Assembly: GCA_022728415.1 (NCBI GenBank)
Contig: JAIJJM010000192.1
Location: forward strand, 1-5,224
From: Collinsella sp.
GTDB taxonomy: Bacteria; Actinomycetota; Coriobacteriia; Coriobacteriales; Coriobacteriaceae
DNA length: 5,224 nt
Direction: 5' to 3'
The notes below the pieces were generated by a model that saw nothing but the letters and a program-made list of their open reading frames with translations, was not told the DNA's origin and made no database searches. A program made the translations under genes and the position numbers. Shown here piece after piece: positions 1 to 5,224 of the stretch; position 1 is the first letter of the stretch, and each line of letters begins with the position of its first letter.

Positions 1-70
1 TAGTATATACCGAGCGTCACAAGGGAGCAATATAAATGCAGCGCACCGTCGCACACCCCGATGCGAAGGC

Positions 71-826
71 CTACGACACGTGCTTTAGCTGATCTTTTGC
101 ATCAGAAAGCGCGTGTTCTACCCCGTTTTGCACCTCAGTGTCAAAACGATACGCAGGGACCGAAACGCTCAAACCATAGAGACGCCCGCCTTTTTCTATG
201 GGAACGGCGACGCACTCAACCCCTTCTGCCATCTCCTGATGATCATATGCAAAACCACACCGTCGGACCTCTTCGAGCTGCCGCATCAGGTCATCCATGT
301 GTTTTACCGCATGCTCAGTCGTTTTTTCGAATGGAACAGGAAGCAGCGAGCGAACCAACTCCTCATCCCATCGAGATAGAATCGCCTTTCCAATCGCCGT
401 GCAGTGCGCAGGAAGGGTCTTACCGATTTCCGATGAAAGACGGATGTGCTGGGGGGAATCAACGCGCGAAATATAGAGGACACGGCCGTGGTCGAGCACA
501 CCGAGCTGACAGGTCTCTCCGCACGATGCGACAATCTTTCGCATGGCTGTCTCAAAAGAGGACAATCCCCCGCTCTCACGATCGAATGCCTTGCCCAGCA
601 GATACGTCTTAAGCCCAATCGAATACCTACCGCTAGTCTCGTCATAACTAACGTAATCTGAATCGGCCATGGTGTGCAAGATCGAGAAGAGGCTACTCTT
701 TGGAGCGCCGACAATGCGGCATATCTCCGCCATGGTAAGTCCGCTCTTTGTAGCCGAAAGGGCTTCAAAGATTGATAGAACCCGCAAGGTAGAACGGTGG
801 CCAGCAGGATTATATCGCGAGGGCAT
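71..826 (-). CDS. IclR-family transcriptional regulator
   Basis: A 251-residue DNA-binding regulator of normal IclR length. Residues about 10-70 form the winged helix-turn-helix: a first helix (STLRVLSIFEAL), the HTH (LTMAEICRIVGAPKSSLFSIL, roughly 30-50) and a wing ending GRYSIGLKTYLLG. Residues about 85-250 are the effector-binding domain, with the family hallmarks LPAHCTAIGKAILS (138-151) and GFAYDHQEMAEGVECVAVPI (191-210). IclR proteins usually act as dimers or tetramers that respond to small carboxylic acids or sugar acids; KdgR, which senses 2-keto-3-deoxygluconate, is a member. The ATG at 826 is preceded by AAGGAG (834-839) at 7-base spacing, which supports this start. The gene diverges from the catabolic operon, so it probably controls that operon and perhaps itself; this is inference. 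Its base composition is clearly lower in G+C than the operon. The family call is firm, the effector unknown. Confidence 0.95.
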   Translation of the reverse strand: MPSRYNPAGHRSTLRVLSIFEALSATKSGLTMAEICRIVGAPKSSLFSILHTMADSDYVSYDETSGRYSIGLKTYLLGKAFDRESGGLSSFETAMRKIVASCGETCQLGVLDHGRVLYISRVDSPQHIRLSSEIGKTLPAHCTAIGKAILSRWDEELVRSLLPVPFEKTTEHAVKHMDDLMRQLEEVRRCGFAYDHQEMAEGVECVAVPIEKGGRLYGLSVSVPAYRFDTEVQNGVEHALSDAKDQLKHVS

Positions 827-867
827 GGCAACGCTCCTTGTTCATTAACGCCCAGACTTTCCCCGTA

Positions 868-873
868 AGTATA
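868..873 (-). promoter_or_regulatory. Possible -10 element for the IclR-family gene
   Basis: On the minus strand this reads TATACT, one mismatch from the TATAAT consensus, about 42 bases before the regulator's start codon. That would give a leader of roughly 35 bases holding the AAGGAG ribosome site. The upstream -35 is poor: the best candidate is TTGCTT (889-894) at 15-base spacing. Sequence match only. Confidence 0.3.
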
Positions 874-943
874 GCGGCGTGCCCCTTAAAGCAACCGTTC
901 ACCGGCCAACCAAAACCATTCGCGGCGGGCCCGTGTGGGGTCT

Positions 944-974
944 TTAGCATTTCATATATACTGTTCCGTATAAC
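944..974 (+). promoter_or_regulatory. Possible operon promoter
   Basis: After a G+C-rich stretch the sequence turns abruptly AT-rich. Two -10-like hexamers are visible: TATACT (957-962) and TATAAC (969-974), each one base from consensus. For the second, TTAGCA (944-949) is a weak -35 at 19-base spacing; for the first no good -35 is seen. Either would start transcription inside or just before the inverted repeat at 975-1004, so a protein bound there could block it. The exact promoter is uncertain. Confidence 0.35.
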
Positions 975-1004
975 GAATAGCGTTCGCATTTACGAACGCT
1001 ATTC
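975..1004. promoter_or_regulatory. Perfect inverted repeat, likely operator
   Basis: Two perfect 12-base arms, GAATAGCGTTCG (975-986) and CGAACGCTATTC (993-1004), flank a 6-base spacer (cattta). The repeat ends 11 bases before the GGGAGG ribosome site (1016-1021) of the dehydratase gene and overlaps or directly follows the promoter-like hexamers. A divergent IclR-family gene makes it the natural candidate operator. Because it is transcribed if the start site lies upstream, it could also form a 12-bp hairpin in the 5' leader; there is no following U-run, so it is not a typical terminator. The repeat is a direct observation; the operator role is inference. Confidence 0.65.
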
Positions 1005-1025
1005 AAGTGGATATAGGGAGGAAAC

Positions 1026-2552
1026 ATGTCAGACGTTGTAAGCCAGGGCCAAAACGCCGTTGTCATCGATCAGAGGGACAACGTCGCAGTCGCCACCTAC
1101 CAACTGGAGGCGGGCGCCGAGGCCCGCTATCCCATGCCGGACGGCACGCTGGCTAGCGTTACCGCGACCGACGACATCCCGCTGTTCCACAAGATTGCCC
1201 TCGTGAACATCCCCAAGGGTGAGAAGGTCGTCAAGTATGGCGAGTTCATCGGTGTGGCCACCACGGACATCAAGCGCGGACAGCATGTTCATACACACAA
1301 CTGCGCCAGCTCCGACGACCTGAAGGACTCCGTCGTCGCCGACACCAACTCCGTCGCCACCAAGACCTCCTCGTCCGCAGAGGACACACGCACCTTCATG
1401 GGCTACCGTCGCCCGGACGGTCGTGTCGGCATCCGCAACCACGTCCTGATCCTTCCCACAAGCATCTGTGCCTCCGACACCACGGAGAGGATCGCGAACG
1501 CGGTCGAGGGCTGCATCTCCTTCCACAACCAGAATGGCTGCTCGCAGGTCGACTGCGACCAAAAGGTGACCATTGCCGCGCTTGCCGGCTATGCCGCAAA
1601 CCCCAATATCTACGGCATCGTCTGCGTCTCCCTGGGCTGCGAGGGCTGCCAGAACGACATCGTGGTCGACGCGATTCGTGAGCGCACCAACAAGCCCATC
1701 GAGACCCTGGTCATCCAGAAGGTCGGTGGCTCCATCAGGGCAATCGAGGAGGGCACGCGCCTTGCCCGCAAGATGGTCGCCGAGGCAGACCGGTGTGTCC
1801 GCGAGCCCACTGACATCTCCGAGCTCATCTTAGGCACCAACTGCGGCGGCTCCGATCCCTCGAGCGGCCTGGGCTCCAACCCGCTGATCGGCGAGGTCTC
1901 CGACTGGCTCGTCAACCATGGCGCCACCTCCGTTCTGTGCGAGACTCCCGAGCTCTTTGGCGCCGAGCGCATCCTCGCCCGCCGCGCGAAGGACGAGCGG
2001 GTTTCGGACGACATCCTCAAGATCGTCTACGACTACGAGAAGTACGTCCAGATGTTCGGTGCCGAGATGCGCGAGGGCAACCCCAGCCCCGGAAACATGG
2101 CCGGCGGACTCACGACCCTCGAGGAGAAGTCCCTCGGCTGCGTGCACAAGGGTGGCCACAGCCCCCTCAACGCCGTCTATCCGTATGCAGCACAGCTCAA
2201 GCCGCACGAGGGACTCGTCGTGATGGACACTCCCGGCAACGACCCCTCCAGCGTGGGCGGCATCATCGCCGGCGGCTGCCAGCTCGTAGTCTTCTCGACC
2301 GGTCTTGGCACCCCCACCGGAAACGCCATCGCGCCCGTGTATCGCCTAACCGCCAACAAGCGCACCTATGAGGTCATGAAGGACAACACCGACCTCGACG
2401 CGAGCCCGACGATCTACGGCCCCGAGTCCATGGAAGAGATGCGCGACAAGATGCTCGACGACATCATTGCCGTCTGCGACGGCCGCAAGGTCTGCGCCGA
2501 GGTCCTTGGCTATACCGAGACCGCCCTTCCGCACATCTGCAACTATATGTAG
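1026..2552 (+). CDS. UxaA/GarD-family sugar-acid dehydratase with SAF domain
   Basis: A 508-residue cytoplasmic enzyme, matching the length of altronate (UxaA) and galactarate (GarD) dehydratases, which remove water from an aldonate or aldarate to give a 2-keto-3-deoxy acid. Residues about 10-95 are an SAF domain (IPLFHKIAL at 51-59, KYGEFIG at 70-76, HVHTHN at 87-92). After a low-complexity Ser/Thr/Asp linker (about 95-122) the catalytic part starts with FMGYRRPDGRVGIRNHVLI (124-142). It continues with H167 and GC (171-172), SLGCEGCQ (202-209), KVGGS (232-236), NCGGSDPSSGLGSNP (272-286) and the C-terminal GGCQLVVFSTGLGTPTG (416-432). Family members are metal dependent and the conserved Cys/His residues probably serve that site. 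GGGAGG (1016-1021) precedes the ATG. First gene of the operon; a DapA-type aldolase later in it fits the expected product. The (2R)-sulfolactate sulfo-lyase branch is related, so the substrate is left open. Confidence 0.92.
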   Translation: MSDVVSQGQNAVVIDQRDNVAVATYQLEAGAEARYPMPDGTLASVTATDDIPLFHKIALVNIPKGEKVVKYGEFIGVATTDIKRGQHVHTHNCASSDDLKDSVVADTNSVATKTSSSAEDTRTFMGYRRPDGRVGIRNHVLILPTSICASDTTERIANAVEGCISFHNQNGCSQVDCDQKVTIAALAGYAANPNIYGIVCVSLGCEGCQNDIVVDAIRERTNKPIETLVIQKVGGSIRAIEEGTRLARKMVAEADRCVREPTDISELILGTNCGGSDPSSGLGSNPLIGEVSDWLVNHGATSVLCETPELFGAERILARRAKDERVSDDILKIVYDYEKYVQMFGAEMREGNPSPGNMAGGLTTLEEKSLGCVHKGGHSPLNAVYPYAAQLKPHEGLVVMDTPGNDPSSVGGIIAGGCQLVVFSTGLGTPTGNAIAPVYRLTANKRTYEVMKDNTDLDASPTIYGPESMEEMRDKMLDDIIAVCDGRKVCAEVLGYTETALPHICNYM

Positions 2553-2555
2553 GCC

Positions 2556-2573
2556 AGCGTCTGACAGGACGCT
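2556..2573 (+). repeat. Intercistronic inverted repeat
   Basis: AGCGTC (2556-2561) and GACGCT (2568-2573) are perfectly complementary around a 6-base loop. It begins 3 bases after the dehydratase stop codon and ends 4 bases before the permease ribosome site. It has no U-run, so it is more likely to affect RNA stability or translation of the permease than to terminate transcription. Confidence 0.5.
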
Positions 2574-2577
2574 CCAG

Positions 2578-2584
2578 AAAGGAG
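2578..2584 (+). promoter_or_regulatory. Ribosome binding site fixing the GTG start of the permease
   Basis: AAAGGAG lies 7 bases before the GTG at 2592. No ATG follows in frame until residue 54, deep in the first membrane region, so this site decides the GTG start. Confidence 0.8.
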
Positions 2585-2591
2585 AGAAACC

Positions 2592-3725
2592 GTGACAACC
2601 ACGCAAGCCCCCGAAAAGACGCCCAACGCGTTCCAGCGCGGTGTCAACGCGGTCATCGACCTGCTGTCCTCGTTCTTCCTCCCGATCATCAACCTGCTCG
2701 TCTCCGTCGGCATCCTCAAGGGCATCCTGACGCTTCTGCAGGTCTCGGGCATGGTCACCGACGACTCGACCACGTATGCGATCCTCAACGCGATGGCCGA
2801 CTCGCTGTTCTACTTCATCCCGGTGTTTCTTGCTTACACCTCGTCAAAGCGCTTCGATGTTGACACAGTGACCGCCGTCCTTCTCGGCTGCATCCTGGTG
2901 TATCCGTCCATCACCACCATTATGGCGGCGGACGCGCCCGTCTACCTGTTTGGCCTCGAGCTCTCGAAGGCGACGTACTCCAGCTCCGTCATCCCCATCC
3001 TTCTTGCCATCTACTGCGCGAGCTGGGTCCAGAAGGCCTGCTACAAGATCATCCCCGAGACCTTCCGCGGCCTGTTCACGCCGCCCATCACGATCATCGT
3101 CATCGTCCCGCTCACCCTGGCCGTCTTCGGCCCTCTCGGCACCATCGTGGGCGGTTGGCTCGCGCAGGGCTACGAGGCCGTCTACAGCCTCTCGCCGCTC
3201 GTCGCCGGCGCGCTGATCGGCGCGTTCCAGCCGTTCCTCGTCATCCTCGGCCTGCACTGGGCCCTGTTCCCCATTGCCATGAACAACGTCGCAGTCTACG
3301 GCTTCGACACCATCATGGCCCTGTTCGGCGGCGCGATCTTCGCCCAGGGCGGTGCCGCGCTCGCCGTCGCCCTCAAGACCAAGAACAAGAAGTTCCGCTC
3401 CCAGGCGATCTCCGCCTCGCTCACCACGCTGCTGGGCATCACCGAGCCCGCGATGTACGGCGTGAACCTGCGCCTCAAGAAGCCCATGGTCTGCGCATGC
3501 GTCGCCGGCGGCATCGGCTCCGCCGTGGCAGGCCTGTTCGGTTGCGCCGGCACCGCCTTCGCCCTGCCCGCGCTCACCACGCTGCCCGTCTTCATGAGCC
3601 GCGCATTCGTTCCCTTCTGCATCTCGCTGGCGCTCGCCTTTGGTCTCGCCTTCCTGTTCACGCTCTTCGTCCCAATCGACGACGTGACCGAGGAGGAGAT
3701 GGAGGCCGAGGAGCAGTCCGCCTAG
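2592..3725 (+). CDS. PTS EIIC permease, beta-glucoside type, without IIB and IIA domains
   Basis: A 377-residue integral membrane protein corresponding to the IIC transport domain of the glucose/beta-glucoside PTS superfamily. Hydrophobic segments lie near 22-52, 70-83, 93-112, 131-147, 162-190, 200-230, 236-262, 297-327 and 332-362. Two family signatures are clear: GLHWALFPIAMNN (220-232) and GITEPAMYGV (282-291). The N terminus is a short hydrophilic stretch of about 18 residues and the C terminus an acidic tail (TEEEMEAEEQSA). There is no room for the Cys-containing IIB domain or the His-containing IIA domain that BglF-type proteins carry in the same chain. These must come from elsewhere, perhaps genes beyond the window, or the protein may transport without phosphorylation. 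It sits 39 bases after the dehydratase gene, so it is probably the uptake system for the pathway substrate. The specificity cannot be read from the sequence. Confidence 0.9.
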   Translation: MTTTQAPEKTPNAFQRGVNAVIDLLSSFFLPIINLLVSVGILKGILTLLQVSGMVTDDSTTYAILNAMADSLFYFIPVFLAYTSSKRFDVDTVTAVLLGCILVYPSITTIMAADAPVYLFGLELSKATYSSSVIPILLAIYCASWVQKACYKIIPETFRGLFTPPITIIVIVPLTLAVFGPLGTIVGGWLAQGYEAVYSLSPLVAGALIGAFQPFLVILGLHWALFPIAMNNVAVYGFDTIMALFGGAIFAQGGAALAVALKTKNKKFRSQAISASLTTLLGITEPAMYGVNLRLKKPMVCACVAGGIGSAVAGLFGCAGTAFALPALTTLPVFMSRAFVPFCISLALAFGLAFLFTLFVPIDDVTEEEMEAEEQSA

Positions 3726-3752
3726 CGTCCGGATTGCAAGGCCACTCTATGT

Positions 3753-3766
3753 CCCGCGCCTGCGGG
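3753..3766 (+). repeat. Short G+C-rich inverted repeat after the permease gene
   Basis: CCCGC (3753-3757) and GCGGG (3762-3766) pair around GCCT, followed only by TTC. The stem is short and lacks a U-run, so a working terminator is doubtful. Confidence 0.35.
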
Positions 3767-3775
3767 TTCGACTGG

Positions 3776-3790
3776 AGGTGGTACCCACCT
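3776..3790 (+). repeat. Inverted repeat in the amidohydrolase leader
   Basis: AGGTGG (3776-3781) and CCACCT (3785-3790) pair perfectly around TAC. It follows the G+C-rich repeat at 3753-3766 by 9 bases. Together they structure the first half of the longest gap within the operon. After them the sequence becomes AT-rich (catatatccatta, 3817-3829) up to the ribosome site TAAGGAG (3844-3850), so a secondary promoter or a regulated leader here is possible but not shown. Confidence 0.4.
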
Positions 3791-3856
3791 GGCAGCAAAG
3801 CGTATCCGTCACTGACCATATATCCATTAGGCATTGTTTGACGTAAGGAGAACAAA

Positions 3857-4768
3857 ATGAAGAAGATCGACGCACACGCCCACGTCTTTGACCACATCGG
3901 CTCCATGGGCAAGGCCGGAGAGCTGCGCCCCCTGGGCAACGGCAACTGTCGCTGGGCCACCGGCGAAGAGTTCCGCATCATCCCCGAGGGCAAGGGGGAC
4001 AAAGAGTACCTCGTCGAGACCTTCATGGACGTCATGGACGAGAACGACGTCGAGAAGGCCATCCTGTTGCAGGGCGTCCTGTACGGCCTGCAGAACGAGT
4101 ACGCCATGGAATGTGCCGAGAAATACCCTGACCGCTTCAAGGCTGCAGTCATGCTCGACCCCTTCTGCCGCTGCGCCCAGCAGATCCTCGAGCACTTCAT
4201 CAACGATCTGCACGCTCACGTCTTCAAGTTTGAGGTCTCTGTGGGCGGCGGCCTTTCCGGCTACCACCGCGATTTCGCGGTCGACGGCCCCGAGATGACG
4301 GTCCTCATCGACAGGATCGCCCAGGTCGAGGACGCCACCCTGGTGCTCGACATCGGCAGCCCCAACCAGTCCAGCTGCCAGCCCGAGGCCGTGTATCGCC
4401 TGGCCAAGAAGTACCCCGGCCTGCACATTGTCGTCTGCCACCTGCTCGCCCCGTCCCTTGAGGACGGCGACGTCCTCAAGTGCGCGCTTCCGTACCTCGC
4501 CCACGATAACGTCTGGGTCGATCTCTCCGCGCTGCCCTGGAACGTCGCTCCCGAGGCCTACCCGTATCCCACCGCGCTCAAGTACATTGCGATGGCGAAG
4601 GACGTCTTGGGCGCCGACAAGATCATCTGGGGCACCGACTCCCCCTGCGTCCTCACCAAGTTCGACTACAAGGACCTCTATAGCTTCATCGAGGACGCCG
4701 ACGTCTTCACCGACGCCGAGAAGCAGGGCGTCTTCTACGATAACGCCGTCAAGGCCTACCACCTCTAG
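3857..4768 (+). CDS. Amidohydrolase-2 family TIM-barrel hydrolase
   Basis: A 303-residue cytoplasmic enzyme with the layout of the amidohydrolase-2 (ACMSD/LigI/lactonase-like) family. The metal-binding HxH is at the very N terminus (DAHAHV, H7 and H9). Later strands carry VVCHLLAP (H195) and IIWGTDSP (D261), and the chain ends with the usual NA-containing helix (YDNAVKAYHL). Relatives hydrolyse sugar or aromatic lactones, decarboxylate aromatic acids, or hydrolyse C-N bonds. Between a sugar-acid dehydratase and a DapA-type enzyme, a lactonase role is attractive but is inference. Strand 5, where relatives usually place a metal-binding His, appears to be TLVLDIGSPNQSS (161-173) with D165 and no His. 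TAAGGAG (3844-3850) precedes the ATG by 6 bases, supporting the start. The family call is sound; the reaction is unknown. Confidence 0.85.
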   Translation: MKKIDAHAHVFDHIGSMGKAGELRPLGNGNCRWATGEEFRIIPEGKGDKEYLVETFMDVMDENDVEKAILLQGVLYGLQNEYAMECAEKYPDRFKAAVMLDPFCRCAQQILEHFINDLHAHVFKFEVSVGGGLSGYHRDFAVDGPEMTVLIDRIAQVEDATLVLDIGSPNQSSCQPEAVYRLAKKYPGLHIVVCHLLAPSLEDGDVLKCALPYLAHDNVWVDLSALPWNVAPEAYPYPTALKYIAMAKDVLGADKIIWGTDSPCVLTKFDYKDLYSFIEDADVFTDAEKQGVFYDNAVKAYHL

Positions 4769-4796
4769 GTCCTTCTCGGCAGTGCAGGGATTCGTG

Positions 4797-4809
4797 GGGG
4801 TGTGACCCC
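4797..4809 (+). repeat. Short inverted repeat before the aldolase gene
   Basis: GGGGT (4797-4801) and ACCCC (4805-4809) pair around GTG. It lies in the 57-base gap after the amidohydrolase and overlaps an alternative in-frame GTG start of the next gene at 4802. No U-run follows. Confidence 0.4.
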
Positions 4810-4825
4810 AGAAAGCGAGCGACAC

Positions 4826-5224
4826 ATGTTTGAGGGAGTCTTCTGCCCCTCCATCACCATCACCGATGACGACGGAGCGATCGACTACGAGCTGTGGGAC
4901 AGGCACCTGGACCACCTCGCCGATGCGGGCATTGACGGCGTGCTGTTGTTTGGCAGCATCGGCGAGTTCTACAGCGTGAGCCTCGAGGACAAGAAGTCGG
5001 TCGTCGACTTTGCCGTCGAGCGGGTCGCAGACCGCATGAAGGTCTTCGTCGGCGTGGGTGACACCACCTACGACAACGTCCTCGAATTCACGCGCTATGC
5101 CCAAAAGGCCGGTGCCGACGCGGTTCTGGCGGTCTCGCCGTACTACTTCGGGCCCACCGACGACGCTGCCGAAAAGTACTTTGGTGGCATCGCAGACGCC
5201 ACCGATCTGCCCGTCGTGCTATAC
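4826..5224 (+). CDS. DapA/KDG-aldolase-family enzyme, 5' part only
   Basis: The first 133 codons of a protein cut by the window edge; the family is usually about 290-310 residues. It reads MFEGVFCPSITITDDDGAID, the typical first strand of the dihydrodipicolinate synthase/N-acetylneuraminate lyase superfamily. It then shows GVLLFGSIGEFYSVS (38-52, the GTTGE-type motif), VFVGVGD (73-79), AVSPYYFGP (102-110) and ends in DLPVVLY, with Y133 matching the catalytic tyrosine. The Schiff-base lysine, expected about 25-30 residues later, is outside the window. These cytoplasmic TIM-barrel enzymes act on 2-keto acids through a lysine imine; KDG aldolase and 5-dehydro-4-deoxyglucarate dehydratase fit a pathway starting with a UxaA-type dehydratase. 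The ribosome site before ATG 4826 is weak (GCGAG, 4815-4819). An in-frame GTG at 4802 would add eight residues, with AGGGA (4786-4790) 11 bases ahead, but the family's usual N terminus favours the ATG. Confidence 0.88.
   Translation, partial: MFEGVFCPSITITDDDGAIDYELWDRHLDHLADAGIDGVLLFGSIGEFYSVSLEDKKSVVDFAVERVADRMKVFVGVGDTTYDNVLEFTRYAQKAGADAVLAVSPYYFGPTDDAAEKYFGGIADATDLPVVLY

Noticed and set aside
36..92. Short plus-strand frame of 18 codons preceded by AAGGGAG
   Set aside because: The ribosome-like site is suggestive, but the frame is tiny, overlaps the 3' end of the IclR gene and resembles nothing known.
61..612. Open frame of 183 codons on the plus strand
   Set aside because: It lies wholly opposite the IclR gene, has no recognisable motif and an Arg/Pro/His-rich composition typical of an antisense shadow.
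838..1041. Small plus-strand frame (67 codons, TTG start) across the divergent control region
   Set aside because: No ribosome site, overlaps the start of the dehydratase gene and runs through promoter-like sequence and the inverted repeat.
3758..3780. tRNA T-arm-like stretch (GCGGGTTCGACT)
   Set aside because: The bases after the loop (GGAGG) do not pair with GCGGG, and there is no anticodon arm or acceptor stem, so it is neither a tRNA nor a clear attachment-site remnant.
3775..3790. T-box-like sequence (GGTGGTACC) in the gap before the amidohydrolase
   Set aside because: It matches only the middle of the AGGGTGGNACCGCG element, only about 50 bases separate it from the permease stop so there is no room for a full stem I, and the downstream gene is not an amino-acid gene.
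3827..5104. Open frame of 425 codons on the minus strand opposite the amidohydrolase and aldolase genes
   Set aside because: It is rich in Val, Asp, Glu, Gly and Leu as expected from the complement of GAC/GTC/CTC codons, shows no known motif, and both plus-strand genes beneath it have clear family motifs.

Overview
The window carries one regulator gene and, facing away from it, a four-gene catabolic operon that runs off the right edge. The strong preference for GTC, CTC, ATC, GAC and AAG codons, the G+C-rich operon (two hand-counted 60-base samples give 63% and 72%), the good Shine-Dalgarno sites and the presence of a PTS permease all suggest a high-GC, sugar-fermenting actinobacterium. A gut or oral Coriobacteriia member (Olsenella/Collinsella-like) is the best guess. 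The sequence cannot prove this; no rRNA or marker gene is present.

Layout. Positions 71-826 (minus strand) encode an IclR-family transcription factor. Positions 827-1025 are the divergent control region: it holds AT-rich promoter-like stretches and a perfect 12+12 bp inverted repeat just upstream of the operon's first ribosome binding site. On the plus strand follow a UxaA/GarD-family dehydratase with SAF domain (1026-2552), a beta-glucoside-type PTS EIIC permease lacking IIB and IIA domains (2592-3725), a metal-dependent amidohydrolase of the amidohydrolase-2 type (3857-4768), and the first 133 codons of a DapA/KDG-aldolase-family enzyme (4826 to the window end). The gaps between these genes are 39, 131 and 57 bases, and each contains at least one short perfect inverted repeat. 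No convincing rho-independent terminator was seen, so all four plus-strand genes could share one transcript.

How it may work (inference). The dehydratase family turns aldarates or aldonates into 2-keto-3-deoxy acids, and the DapA family cleaves, dehydrates or condenses such 2-keto acids. Members of the amidohydrolase family include sugar lactonases and decarboxylases. With the permease and an IclR-type regulator (the family that includes KdgR), the simplest reading is a substrate-induced route for uptake and breakdown of a sugar acid or its lactone, ending in pyruvate and an aldehyde or in a 2-oxo acid semialdehyde. The exact substrate cannot be named. The combination of an EIIC-only permease with these three enzymes is the most unusual aspect. 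No mobile elements, CRISPR arrays, tRNA or rRNA genes were seen. Positions 1-70, beyond the end of the regulator gene, show nothing I can support.
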